A stretch of DNA of 64,000 nt from Saccharothrix tamanrassetensis. GTDB taxonomy: Bacteria; Actinomycetota; Actinomycetes; Mycobacteriales; Pseudonocardiaceae. Numbering within the stretch: the first letter of the stretch is position 1; every line of letters starts with the position of its first letter. This document shows positions 50,061-58,480 of the stretch, piece after piece. Under the pieces are notes generated by a model. It was given only the letters and a program-made list of their open reading frames with translations, was not told where the DNA came from and did no database searches. Location: assembly GCF_014203665.1 (NCBI RefSeq), contig NZ_JACHJN010000004.1, positions 372,001-436,000 on the forward strand, given 5' to 3'. The translations under genes were made by a program, and so were the position numbers.

Positions 50061-50807
50061 TCACCAGACCTGGTCGGTGGGGCGCACCATGATCTCGTTG
50101 ACCGCCACGTGCTCCGGCTGCGCCACCGCGTAGAGCACGGCGTCGGCGACGTCCTCGGGCTTGAGCTGCCGCAAGCCGGAGATCCGCTGGTCGATGCTCG
50201 CCCGAGCGGCGGCGTCGGTGATGTGCTCGCGCAGCTCGGTCTCCACCACGCCCGGCTCCACCACGACCACCCGCACGCCGCGCTCGGTCACCTCCTGGCG
50301 CAGCGACTCGCTGAACGCGTTGAGCCCGGCCTTGGTCGCGTTGTAGACGCCGGTCCCGGCCCGCACCACGCGCCCGGCGGTGGACGACACCTGCACCACC
50401 GCGCCGCGCCGGTCGAGCAGGTGCGGCAGAGCGGCGTGCGTCAGGAACATGACGCCGAGCAGGTTCGTCGACACCATCCGGGTCCAGTCGGTGGTGTCCG
50501 CGCCCTCGATGTTGCCCAGCAGCATCACGCCGGCGTTGTTGACCAGGACGTCCAACCCGCCGAACACCTCGACCGCGCGCTCCACGGCGGCCCGGCACGC
50601 CGCCTCGTCGGTCACGTCGAGCGCCAGGGCCGACACCTTGACGCCCTCCCCCGCCAACCGCTCCTCCAGCGCGGTCAACCGCTCCACCCGCCGCGCGGCC
50701 ACGACGACGGACGCCCCGGCCCGGCCCAGCGCGACCGCCGTGGCCTCCCCGATGCCCGACGACGCCCCGGTGACCAGCGCGACCTTGCCTTGCAGGTTGT
50801 TCGTCAT
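50061..50807 (-). CDS. Short-chain dehydrogenase/reductase
   Basis: 248 residues from ATG 50807 (MTNNLQGKVALVTGASSGIGEATAVAL). Classical SDR: cofactor motif TGASSGIG, NNAG (VLVNNAGVMLLGN), catalytic Ser in VQVSSTAG and YNATK (Tyr/Lys). DVT at the adenine site fits NAD(P) binding. Substrate unknown. Monocistronic. Confidence 0.92.
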   Translation of the reverse strand: MTNNLQGKVALVTGASSGIGEATAVALGRAGASVVVAARRVERLTALEERLAGEGVKVSALALDVTDEAACRAAVERAVEVFGGLDVLVNNAGVMLLGNIEGADTTDWTRMVSTNLLGVMFLTHAALPHLLDRRGAVVQVSSTAGRVVRAGTGVYNATKAGLNAFSESLRQEVTERGVRVVVVEPGVVETELREHITDAAARASIDQRISGLRQLKPEDVADAVLYAVAQPEHVAVNEIMVRPTDQVW

Positions 50808-50971
50808 GGGGCCAGCAAACACGCTGGAGTGCGCTCCAGGTCAAGCCGGACACGCCCCGCCGCACAACCTCACACCGACAGCCGTCCGCGGGCCCTCCCA
50901 CCGGCCGCGCCGCACCCCAGGTGACGCCGGGGAAGACTCCGCGACCACGTTCGTGGACAATTTCACCTGCG

Positions 50972-51778
50972 ATGGTGGGAGAAGACCTGGAGCTGCTGAT
51001 CACCGTGGTGGTCGCGGCCGACGACGAGCAGCAGGCCCGCGCGGCCTGCGCCGGGCTGGTGCGACGGGTCGACGGGCGGGTCGTGCAGACCGGGGACTGC
51101 TCCGACGAGGAGCCCGGCTGCTGGTCGGTCACGGTCAGCCGGGCCAGTGGCGAGCGCGCCACGCAGAACGTCGCCGGGGCGCTGGCCAGGGCCGTCCGCA
51201 CGTTCGTGCGTTCGCTGGGGGACGAGTTCCCGGTGCCGCGCGTGGCCTGCGAGCCGCCCACCGCGTGGACCGTGCTGGAGGACCAGCCCCAGCTGGACGC
51301 GCTGGTGCCGGGCGCGGAACGGCTGCTCGTCGAAGCGTGGGCGGGTGGTGATCCGCAGCGGCGCGAGGTCACCGAAGCCGAGCCCGCCGCGGCCGACGCG
51401 GAGGTTCGAGCCGAGCCCGAAGCGGGTACCCGCCTGCTGTTGCGGGTCGACGTGGCGACCGACCGATCGGCGGGGGCGGAGTGGCAGGCGCGGGCGGTAG
51501 CCAGCCGGATCGTGCGCAGTGGCAAGATCACCCGAGTGGCTCCACATGGGCATCTACTGAGCGTGCACGTCGATCTCGGATCGAGTGTCAATTCGCCCTC
51601 GGTCGCGCTACTCGACGCGGTGTCGTCGCTGGGCCGTTCGGGGTGGGCGCCCGTGGAGTGGTCCGGCGAGTCCGCGACAACGCGCTGGTCAGCGGTGCCC
51701 GTCCCGGGGGCCGGGATCACCGCGTTGGAACTCACCGCGACACCGGCCTCGGCATTCGTGTGGACGGTGCCGGACTGA
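50972..51778 (+). CDS. Hypothetical protein upstream of the FtsK-like operon
   Basis: 268 residues from ATG 50972 (GTG 50975 alternative). No domain recognised. It reads as an alternation of beta and helix (LELLITVVVAADDEQQARAACAGLVRRVDGRVVQTGDC; ATQNVAGALARAVRTFVRSLGD) and a second half LLLRVDVATDRSAGAEWQARAVASRIVRSGKITRVAPHGHLLSVHVDL that may repeat the same fold. No signal or membrane helix. It lies 135 bp before the four-gene FtsK-like operon on the same strand and might belong to the system. Confidence 0.6.
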   Translation: MVGEDLELLITVVVAADDEQQARAACAGLVRRVDGRVVQTGDCSDEEPGCWSVTVSRASGERATQNVAGALARAVRTFVRSLGDEFPVPRVACEPPTAWTVLEDQPQLDALVPGAERLLVEAWAGGDPQRREVTEAEPAAADAEVRAEPEAGTRLLLRVDVATDRSAGAEWQARAVASRIVRSGKITRVAPHGHLLSVHVDLGSSVNSPSVALLDAVSSLGRSGWAPVEWSGESATTRWSAVPVPGAGITALELTATPASAFVWTVPD

Positions 51779-51838
51779 CATCAGTAGTGCTAATCCAATC
51801 GAGTGGATTTCCATTACCACCCGGTCAGCCGATCTTGC

Positions 51839-51866
51839 TTGTGAAACGTCCGATCTTCGGTACTAC
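51839..51866 (+). promoter_or_regulatory. Candidate promoter of the FtsK-like operon
   Basis: TTGTGA (51839-51844), 16 bp, then TACTAC (51861-51866), 48 bp before the first operon gene; a CTATAG lies just downstream. The surrounding 100 bp is AT-rich relative to its neighbours. Confidence 0.35.
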
Positions 51867-51913
51867 TTTCAACTATAGGAACTCCAGCCTTACGGGAGGG
51901 GTCGGGATCCGAC

Positions 51914-52174
51914 ATGGCCAGCATCGAAGAGGTTCGCGCCGCGATCGACCAGGCCGTCGACAAGGCCGGGCAGAGCGCCCAGGCCCTGCAACAAGCCGCT
52001 GACCTGGCAGAGGACGCCCAGGCGCTGCTCAGCACCGCGACCCAGGGCAGCGTGCAGGCCGACGTGGAGCAGGCCAACGCGCAATTCGCCGAAGTGGTCA
52101 GCGGGGTGACCGACCTCCAGAAATTCCTCGGCGCCGGCATTTCGCAGGCGGAGAGCATCAACAGCCGGCTGTGA
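51914..52174 (+). CDS. DUF6244-like small helical protein (86 aa), FtsK-operon component
   Basis: 86 residues: IEEVRAAIDQAVDKAGQSAQALQQAADLAEDAQALLSTATQGSVQADVEQANAQFAEVVSGVTDLQKFLGAGISQAESINSRL. Two or three amphipathic helices, Ala/Gln/Glu-rich, no Cys, no membrane segment, no WXG motif. It looks like DUF6244-type proteins found beside FtsK/SpoIIIE ATPases, though I cannot confirm the family. It is the first gene of a four-gene unit. Helical-hairpin partners often serve as substrates or adaptors of HerA/FtsK-family motors. Confidence 0.65.
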   Translation: MASIEEVRAAIDQAVDKAGQSAQALQQAADLAEDAQALLSTATQGSVQADVEQANAQFAEVVSGVTDLQKFLGAGISQAESINSRL

Positions 52175-52190
52175 CCGTGAAGGCGGGGAC

Positions 52191-52442
52191 GTGACCTCGG
52201 TCGGGGAGATCAGGCTCGCGCTCGAACAGAGCTGCGAGCTGCTTCGGGATGCCTACCGCAGCGTCCGCGAGGCGCAGGCCGCGCTGGACGAGGCGGTCGA
52301 CGTCCTCGCCCAGGCGAGCACCACCCACCACGAGTCCCTGGTCCCGGCCGGGTTCGTCAAGGCCGGTGAGCGGTTCGCCGACGAACTCGACCTGATCGTC
52401 CGCAGCCTGGACCTGGTCCAGCGGCTGGCCGTGGAGCTGTGA
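52191..52442 (+). CDS. Second small helical protein (83 aa), FtsK-operon component
   Basis: 83 residues from GTG 52191: IRLALEQSCELLRDAYRSVREAQAALDEAVDVLAQASTTHHESLVPAGFVKAGERFADELDLIVRSLDLVQRLAVEL. The same size and helix-loop-helix pattern as the preceding protein, suggesting paralogy by tandem duplication. The stop (TGA 52440-52442) is one base from the ATPase start at 52444, so all three are tightly coupled. Confidence 0.62.
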   Translation: MTSVGEIRLALEQSCELLRDAYRSVREAQAALDEAVDVLAQASTTHHESLVPAGFVKAGERFADELDLIVRSLDLVQRLAVEL

Positions 52443-52443
52443 C

Positions 52444-55209
52444 GTGAGCAGGCGCGACGAGCGTCGGAGGAGGATCGAGGCCTCGTTCGAGGAGTTCCGC
52501 CGGGCGGTCGCGGCGGCCCTGGGCAACGCCTCGCGCGAGCTCCGCCAACTCGTGGACGAACGCGCGCGCGACATGTTCGAGGTGATGCTGCGCGGTGAGG
52601 GCGTCGACCGGGCGATGGCCGACCCGGTGCTGAAGAAGGCGTTGCAGGCCGAGCGGTTCGAGCGGCAGCTCGCCAGGACCATGATCGACCGGGTCGAGGC
52701 GTTCCGGGAGTGGTCCGAACGCGGTCCGAGCCGGCTGACCGCTTTGGTGAACGCCGTGGCGCCCGGTGCCGCGTCGTGGCCGCCGGAGAGGTGGCTGGGC
52801 CGCCCCGGCACGGCCGACGGCAGCGACGGCGTGCCGGAGCTGTGGCGCATCGGCACCGGCATGGTGCTCAGCGCGCCGGAGCCGCAGACGTTCCCGGTGG
52901 CCGTTCCGCTGCTCGACCACTCGCACCTGCACGTGGTGTCCACACCGGACAGCCGGATGGTGGCCGACGCCCTGGTGGAGAACCTGTTGTTGCGGCTGGT
53001 CAGCTACTTCCAGCCGGGCCTGGTGAACATCCACGTGTGGGACGTCAACCAGCTCACCGGTTCGCTGCCCGGGCTGTACCCGCTGACCCGCGCGGGCCTG
53101 CTCACCGTGCACGACCCGGCGCGGCTGCACGAGCTGCTGGACGAGCTGTCCGACCACATCCGCCGCGTGCACACCGGCGTGCTGGTGGAAGGCCACCAGT
53201 CGGTGCGGTCGGTCGGCGGTCGGCGCACCGAGCCGTGGCGGGTGGCCGTGCTGTTCGGCAACCGCCAGGCGCTCAGGGAAGAGCACCAGCAGCAGCTGCA
53301 ACGCGTGGCGCGCAACGGTTTGGCCTGCGGCGTGCAGCTGATCATCGTGGACATCCCGGTCAGCGTGAACTCCCCGATCGAGACGGTGGTGATCGCCGAG
53401 GACCAGAGCGCGACCACCACCATGACCGGCAAGCACGTCACGGTCGCGCTGGACCCGCAGTTCCCGCAGACCCAGGTGCCGCGCGCGTGCGCCACCATCG
53501 CGGAGAAGCGGGAGGAGCGGCGAACCCGGCTGAGCACGTTCGCCGACCTGCTGCCGGAGAGCTTCTGGCAGGACAGCTCGGCGGCCGGCGTGGTCGCGCC
53601 CGTGGGGTACGACGAGGGCGAGCCGGTGCACGTGGGACTGGGCGACACGTCGCCGCACGCGCTGATCGGCGGCCCGAGCGGTTCGGGCAAGACGAACTTC
53701 CTGTACGCGATGCTGGGCAGCCTCGCCGCCCGCTACCACCCGGAAGAGCTCGAGCTGTACCTGCTGGACTTCAAGGAGGGCGTGTCGTTCGCGCAGTTCG
53801 CGCCCGGCCGCAAGGACCCGACGTGGCTGCCGCACGCCCGGCTGGTCGGCGTGAACGTCAACACCGACCGCGAGTTCGGCGTGGCGCTGCTGAGGTTCCT
53901 GGCCGACGAGATGCGCCGGCGGGCGGACGCGGCGAAGCAGCACGAGGTCACCAAGCTGGAGCAGTTGCGCGAGGAGGACCCGGACGGCCGGTGGCCCCGG
54001 ATCGTCGCGGTGATCGACGAGTTCCAGTACCTGTTCGGCGAACGCGACCAGGTCACCGCGCAGGCCACCCAGCTGCTGGAGGACGTGGCCCGGCGCGGCC
54101 GGTCGCAGGGCATCCACCTGGTGCTGTCCAGCCAGGACGTGTCCGGCATCGAGGGGTTCTGGGGCAAGTCGGCGATCTTCGAGCAGTTCACCGTGCGCAT
54201 CGCGCTGCCCAAGGCGCGCCGGGTGCTCGCCGAGCCGCAGAACGACGCCGCCGTGGAACTGCCCCGCTGGCACGCCGTGGTCAACCACGAGTCCGGTGTG
54301 CGGCCGGGCAACGCGATCGCCCGCATCCCGGACGCGACCGGGCGCGGCACGTTCGACAAGCTCCAGGCCGAGCTGCACGCCCGCCGCCCGGCGGACCTGG
54401 CCGAGCCGATCCTGTTCGACGGCAGCAAGGTGCCCAACCTCCAGGCGCTGCCGGACTTCCAGGCCCTGCGGCCGGTCGAGGGCAACCCGACCGTGCTGCT
54501 GGGCCAGGTCATCGACGTGGCGGGCAGCGCCGCCAAGGTGCGGTTCGCGCGCACGCCGGGGCGCAACATCGCGGTGATCGGCTCGCTCGCGGAGGACGCG
54601 GCGGCGGTGCTCGGCGGTGCGACGCTCTCCCTGGCGCGGCAACACGAAGTCGGCGCGGCGCAGTTCAGCCTGGCGTGCCTGGCCGAGGACGCGTGGCCGT
54701 ACGCGGACAAGCTGTGCAAGCAGTTGCGCAACGCGGGTCATTCGGCGGACCTGCTGGGGCTGGACGGCATCCGCACCCTGCTGGACGCCACGGCGGCCCG
54801 GCTCACCGCGTCCATCACCGGCGAGACCGGCGCGCCGCTCCCTCCCCACTACCTGGTGGTGTACGCCGTCGACGCGGCGCACACCCTGCTGGAGAACAAG
54901 AATCCCACTACGCGGATGTCCGGGGTGGACAGCCTGCGCACGGTGCTCAAGCACGGCCCGGAGAACCGCACCCACCTGCTCGGCTGGTGGCGCGGTGTGC
55001 AGCGGCTGAAGAACAGCCTGCCGCCGGGCGTGTACGACGACATCGGCGCGTGGCTGGCCTTCGACGTCCAGGGCAAGGAACTGCTGTCGTTCGGGCCGGA
55101 ACAGGTCATGGCGTGGTCGCCGCGGCCTCGTCGGGGGTTGTTCTTCGACCGGTTCGAGCATTCCCGTCCGCAGGTGGTCATTCCGTTCGACACCGGGGAG
55201 GAATCATGA
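52444..55209 (+). CDS. FtsK/SpoIIIE-HerA-type ATPase without membrane segments
   Basis: 921 residues from GTG 52444. An N-terminal helical region (1-120; FEEFRRAVAAALGNASRELRQLVDERARDMFEVML) leads to an FtsK-type motor: Walker A IGGPSGSGKTNFLYAMLGSLAARY (near 410) and Walker B RIVAVIDEFQYLFGERDQ (near 520), with ELYLLDFKEGVSFAQFA and LVLSSQDVSGIEGFW typical of EccC/FtsK motors. The C-terminal ~300 residues may be a second, degenerate ATPase-like unit. There is no TM segment or wHTH gamma domain, so it differs from chromosomal FtsK and from membrane-bound EccC. Encoded between small helical genes and a helical partner; a cytoplasmic translocase is inferred. Confidence 0.85.
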   Translation: MSRRDERRRRIEASFEEFRRAVAAALGNASRELRQLVDERARDMFEVMLRGEGVDRAMADPVLKKALQAERFERQLARTMIDRVEAFREWSERGPSRLTALVNAVAPGAASWPPERWLGRPGTADGSDGVPELWRIGTGMVLSAPEPQTFPVAVPLLDHSHLHVVSTPDSRMVADALVENLLLRLVSYFQPGLVNIHVWDVNQLTGSLPGLYPLTRAGLLTVHDPARLHELLDELSDHIRRVHTGVLVEGHQSVRSVGGRRTEPWRVAVLFGNRQALREEHQQQLQRVARNGLACGVQLIIVDIPVSVNSPIETVVIAEDQSATTTMTGKHVTVALDPQFPQTQVPRACATIAEKREERRTRLSTFADLLPESFWQDSSAAGVVAPVGYDEGEPVHVGLGDTSPHALIGGPSGSGKTNFLYAMLGSLAARYHPEELELYLLDFKEGVSFAQFAPGRKDPTWLPHARLVGVNVNTDREFGVALLRFLADEMRRRADAAKQHEVTKLEQLREEDPDGRWPRIVAVIDEFQYLFGERDQVTAQATQLLEDVARRGRSQGIHLVLSSQDVSGIEGFWGKSAIFEQFTVRIALPKARRVLAEPQNDAAVELPRWHAVVNHESGVRPGNAIARIPDATGRGTFDKLQAELHARRPADLAEPILFDGSKVPNLQALPDFQALRPVEGNPTVLLGQVIDVAGSAAKVRFARTPGRNIAVIGSLAEDAAAVLGGATLSLARQHEVGAAQFSLACLAEDAWPYADKLCKQLRNAGHSADLLGLDGIRTLLDATAARLTASITGETGAPLPPHYLVVYAVDAAHTLLENKNPTTRMSGVDSLRTVLKHGPENRTHLLGWWRGVQRLKNSLPPGVYDDIGAWLAFDVQGKELLSFGPEQVMAWSPRPRRGLFFDRFEHSRPQVVIPFDTGEES

Positions 55210-55634
55210 TCAGTCACGCATCGGTGGTGCCCGCGCAGCGCAGCGGGGACGGCGTGTCCGAGGTGGCGGCGGTCACGGCGATGGAGCGGTACAAGGAGAT
55301 CGTCGGCCTGGCCGCCGAGTCGGCCGAGAGGATGCGGGAGGCGGACCGCGAGCGGGTGCGCGACCTGCTGGCGCGGCTGGCGGCGTCCCAGGACCGGGTG
55401 GCGGAGCTGGTCGAGCAGGAGGTGCTGACGCGGGCCGGCGTGCGGCTGCTGTGGGAGGCGGCCGGCGAGGTGCTGTGGGAGGAGCGGTGGATGCAGTTGA
55501 GTCCCGTTCCGCGGCCGGACGAGTCGGTGCCGCCGCGTGATCAGCGGGAGTACCTGATGGCGATGGATGTGGCGTACCAGGCGTTGGAGGACACGTTGCA
55601 GAAGCGCGGGCTGTTGTGGCGGAAGTCCTCCTGA
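55206..55634 (+). CDS. Helical partner protein of the FtsK-like operon
   Basis: 142 residues from ATG 55206, overlapping the ATPase stop by 4 bp (ATGA). A long charged helix (MERYKEIVGLAAESAERMREADRERVRDLLARLAASQDRVAELVEQEVLTRAGVRLLWEAAGEVLWEER) is followed by a shorter helical tail. It could be a coiled-coil scaffold or regulator of the motor. No family recognised. Last gene of the operon; the next gene is convergent. Confidence 0.7.
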   Translation: MISHASVVPAQRSGDGVSEVAAVTAMERYKEIVGLAAESAERMREADRERVRDLLARLAASQDRVAELVEQEVLTRAGVRLLWEAAGEVLWEERWMQLSPVPRPDESVPPRDQREYLMAMDVAYQALEDTLQKRGLLWRKSS

Positions 55635-55704
55635 CGCTGCCCGGGAGATTGTCGGGATCGTCCTGCGGAGGAGAGGAGCGTTCTGGCGCGGCGGAGTTCC
55701 CGCG

Positions 55705-56109
55705 TCAGAAGGTCCAGGACAGCGAAGTGGTGGGCTCGGCTTCGGCCTTGGTGCGGGCGTAAGTGGCGAGGGCGGCGGTGTTGTCGGGCTCGGTGGCGGT
55801 GAAGGCGCCGAAGCAGCCGCGTTCCTCGGCGAGCGCGAGCAGGGCGCCCACCAGTGCGGTGCCGATGCCCTGGCGTTGGAACGAGTCGTCCACCCCCAGT
55901 TCGTAGACGAACATCTCGGTGCCCTTGTCCGGGTGGGTGACCTCCACGCCCGACACGAATCCGGCGGGCCGGCCGTCCACGTACGCGATGAGCAGGTGGT
56001 GGCGCTCGTCGGCGAGGAAGCGCCGGGTCGCCTCGTCCTGCGGCGGGTCGTCGAAGAGGTGGGCCGCGGCGGACACGGCATCGTGCTCGGTCACCCGCAG
56101 GATCTCCAT
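55705..56109 (-). CDS. GNAT family N-acetyltransferase
   Basis: 134 residues. GNAT fold with acetyl-CoA loop VDDSFQRQGIGTALVGALLALAEERGCFGAFTATEPDN and N-terminal LLIAYVDGRPAGFVSGVEVTH. The substrate may be an aminoglycoside-like or small amine; undecided. Divergent from another GNAT gene at 56145. Confidence 0.88.
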   Translation of the reverse strand: MEILRVTEHDAVSAAAHLFDDPPQDEATRRFLADERHHLLIAYVDGRPAGFVSGVEVTHPDKGTEMFVYELGVDDSFQRQGIGTALVGALLALAEERGCFGAFTATEPDNTAALATYARTKAEAEPTTSLSWTF

Positions 56110-56144
56110 GCCGGTGAGGGTAGGGCGTCGGCGATGATGCGGTC

Positions 56145-56852
56145 ATGCGTGTTTTGCGGACCCCGGACGAGGTGGCGGCGGCGAACCCGGACCTGCTGGT
56201 CCGTTGGGCGGCCCAGTGTCTGCTGCCCGGTCGGGGCGGGGTGGCGTGGTCCCACGGCGATGCGGTGGGCGTGCTCGCGCCGGCCCTGAACCGGCATGAC
56301 CGGTTGGTGCTCGCCGGTCCGGCGGCGGATGTGGCGGTGATCCTGCGCACCCGGCGGCGGCCGGGGACGAGGCCGTTGGTCACGACGGAGCTGGCCACCG
56401 AGCTGTCGGAGTTCCCGCGAGTCGGCACGTTCGGGTGGATGGAGCGCACCGGCTCGCTGGACGCGCCGGATGACGTTCGTTGGCTGCACGAGGACGAGTG
56501 GGACGACGTGGAGGCGTTGCTGCGCAAGGCGAGCCCGAACTCGTACGTGTGGCCGTACGAGCCGGGACCGCGCCGGTGGGCCGGCGTGCACGGGGATGAC
56601 GGAGCGCTCGCCGCGGTGGGTGCGGACGCCTGGTCCGCGCCGGGTGTCGGGTTCATCGCGGGAGTGGCGACGCATCCCGATCACCGGGGGCGTGGCCTTT
56701 CGACCCGCATCTGCGCGTTCCTGACCAGTGCGTTGTTGGCGGAGTCGGGGGCGTGTGCGTTGATGGTGGACGCGGCGAACACGACCGCGATCAAGGTGTA
56801 CGAAAGGCTGGGATTCAGGTATCGGAGCGTGACTGCGCTGCTGGGAGCGTGA
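56145..56852 (+). CDS. GNAT family N-acetyltransferase with N-terminal extension
   Basis: 235 residues. An N-terminal segment of about 120 residues precedes a typical GNAT fold: GVATHPDHRGRGLSTRICAFLTSALLAESGACALMVDAANTTAIKVYERLGFRYRS. Divergent from a second GNAT gene 35 bp away. Its last codons (GTG ACT GCG CTG) are the seed sequence of the 17-bp tandem array that follows. Confidence 0.85.
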   Translation: MRVLRTPDEVAAANPDLLVRWAAQCLLPGRGGVAWSHGDAVGVLAPALNRHDRLVLAGPAADVAVILRTRRRPGTRPLVTTELATELSEFPRVGTFGWMERTGSLDAPDDVRWLHEDEWDDVEALLRKASPNSYVWPYEPGPRRWAGVHGDDGALAAVGADAWSAPGVGFIAGVATHPDHRGRGLSTRICAFLTSALLAESGACALMVDAANTTAIKVYERLGFRYRSVTALLGA

Positions 56853-56889
56853 CTGCCGCTGTTCGGGGTGGCTGTGGTGTTCGGAGTGG

Positions 56890-57000
56890 CTGCACTGTCG
56901 GGGTGGCTGCGCTGTCGGGGTGGCTGCGCTGTCGGGGTGACTGCGCTGTCGGGGTGACTGCGCTGTCGGGGTGACTGCGCTGTCGGGGTGACTGCGCTGA
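56890..57000 (+). repeat. 17-bp tandem repeat array
   Basis: Six and a half units of CTGCGCTGTCGGGGTGA with exact 17-bp spacing (56890-56906 through 56975-56991, and a partial unit from 56992). Degenerate upstream units reach back into the 3' end of the GNAT gene, which contains GTGACTGCGCTG, so the array probably expanded from that gene end. Confidence 0.9.
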
Positions 57001-57061
57001 GAGACGCAGGTCACGGTGGGGGCACGGAACACCGCGCCGGTTGAGCGGGGTTGACGACGTC

Positions 57062-58081
57062 ATGACCGTGCCCAGCACCGCGCAGGAAATCCGTCTCGCG
57101 TCCCGCCCCGAGGGCTTCCCGACGTTGGAGAACTTCGAACTCGTCTCCGTGGCCGTGCCCGAGCCCGGAGAGGGCCGGTTGTTGGTGCGCAACCTGATCA
57201 TGAGCGTGGACCCGTACATGCGGGGGCGGATGAGCGACGCCAAGTCGTACGTCGCGCCGTACGAGGTCGGCAAGGTGATGGAGGGTGGCGCGATCGGCGA
57301 GGTCGTGGTGTCGGGCGTCGAGGGCTTCGCGGTCGGTGACAAGGTGCTGCACGGGTCGGGTTGGCGTGAGTACGCGGTCGTGGACGGTGCTCGCGCGGTG
57401 AAGGTGGATCCGGAGAAGGCCCCGTTGGGGGCTTACCTGGGTGTGTTGGGGATGCCCGGGTTGACGGCATACGCGGGGTTGCTGGAAGTGGCGTCGTTCA
57501 AGGAGGGCGACGTGGTGTTCGTGTCCGGGGCGGCGGGGGCCGTCGGACAGGTCGTGGGGCAGGTCGCCAAGTTGCGGGGTGCGGCGCGGGTCATCGGATC
57601 GGCCGGGACCGACGAGAAGGTGGCGTACCTGGTCGACGAACTGGGGTTCGACGCGGCGTTCAACTACCGGAACGGGCCGGTGGCGGAGCAGTTGGCCGCG
57701 GCTGCGCCGGAGGGCATCGACGTGTTCTTCGACAACGTGGGCGGGGAGCACCTGGAAGCCGCTGTGGCTTCGTTCAACAACTACGGGCGGGCGGCGTTGT
57801 GCGGGGCGATCTCGGTGTACAACGCCAAGGCGTCGGACTTGCCGCCCGGGCCTCGGAACCTGGGGCTGGCGGTGGGGAAGCGACTGACGCTGCGCGGGTT
57901 CCTGGTGTGGGACTTCGACCACCTGCAGGAGGAGTTCGTCAGGGAGGTCGGTGGGTGGATCGCGGAGGGGAAGCTGCGGTATCGCGAGACGGTGACGGAG
58001 GGTGGGTTGGGCAAGGCTCCGGAGGCGTTCTTGGGGATGCTGCGGGGGGATAACTTGGGGAAGGCCTTGGTGAGGTTGTAG
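57062..58081 (+). CDS. Medium-chain NADP-dependent oxidoreductase (alkenal/prostaglandin reductase type)
   Basis: 339 residues from ATG 57062. Zinc-free MDR: DPYMRGRMSDAKSYVAPYEVGKVMEGG, VLGMPGLTAYAGLLEVASFKEGDVVFVSGAAGAVGQVVGQVAKLRGAARVIGSAG, and FFDNVGGEHLEAAV. These enzymes reduce alpha,beta-unsaturated carbonyls with NADPH. Downstream hairpins end the transcript. Confidence 0.92.
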   Translation: MTVPSTAQEIRLASRPEGFPTLENFELVSVAVPEPGEGRLLVRNLIMSVDPYMRGRMSDAKSYVAPYEVGKVMEGGAIGEVVVSGVEGFAVGDKVLHGSGWREYAVVDGARAVKVDPEKAPLGAYLGVLGMPGLTAYAGLLEVASFKEGDVVFVSGAAGAVGQVVGQVAKLRGAARVIGSAGTDEKVAYLVDELGFDAAFNYRNGPVAEQLAAAAPEGIDVFFDNVGGEHLEAAVASFNNYGRAALCGAISVYNAKASDLPPGPRNLGLAVGKRLTLRGFLVWDFDHLQEEFVREVGGWIAEGKLRYRETVTEGGLGKAPEAFLGMLRGDNLGKALVRL

Positions 58082-58191
58082 AGGGCGAGGTGCGGGGGTG
58101 CGCGCGGGGTGAAGCGGGGTGAGTGAGGGGCGGGGTGAAGGGCGAAAAGCGTCCTCGCCGGACGGGCTGGCCGCCAAGGATCCCTACAAGA

Positions 58192-58222
58192 GCCCTTCAA
58201 AGCTCTTCGAGCTTTGAAGGGC
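58192..58222. terminator. Hairpin between convergent genes
   Basis: GCCCTTCAAAGCTC-ttc-GAGCTTTGAAGGGC, a perfect 14-bp stem with a 3-nt loop about 110 bp after the oxidoreductase stop. A likely terminator in the convergent gap. Confidence 0.65.
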
Positions 58223-58228
58223 GGTGGT

Positions 58229-58374
58229 CTGCGTGTCCTCCCCGTATGGCCTGGTCGGAGACAACCACATGTGTCAAGGGCAGATCGTGAAGGTGTGTTC
58301 GGTGGTCGCGTGTCCGATCTGCCCTTGACACATGCGGTTCGCTGGCGCGCAGGCCATACGGGGATGACACGCAG
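58229..58374. repeat. Nested 146-bp inverted repeat
   Basis: Outer arms of 25 bp (58229-58253 and 58350-58374, one mismatch; core CCCCGTATGGCCTG), then asymmetric internal loops of 14 and 15 nt, then a perfect 20-bp inner stem (58268-58287 and 58315-58334) with a 27-nt apical loop. It occupies the convergent gap left of the amidohydrolase gene. No transposase is nearby. It could be a MITE-like remnant or a strongly structured RNA. Confidence 0.75.
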
Positions 58375-58380
58375 GGCAGG

Positions 58381-58480
58381 AGTGTGCGCGGGGGCGCAGC
58401 CGAACCGCAGGTGTGTGCGGGGCGCGCAGGCCGTGGCGGGGGTGTGCGCGGGGGCGCAGGCCGTGCGGGGGGTGTGCGGG
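58381..58480. repeat. GC-rich ~30-bp degenerate tandem repeats
   Basis: Units of about 30 bp (AGTGTGCGCGGGGGCGCAGC..., GGTGTGTGCGGGGCGCGCAGG..., GGTGTGCGCGGGGGCGCAGG...) run up to the amidohydrolase stop codon at 58481. Low-complexity intergenic DNA with no coding potential seen. Confidence 0.55.

Noticed and set aside
56890-57000. CRISPR-like array
   Set aside because: Units are contiguous 17-mers with no unique spacers and no cas genes.
58192-58374. Insertion sequence
   Set aside because: No transposase frame or target duplication could be recognised, so only a structural repeat is reported.
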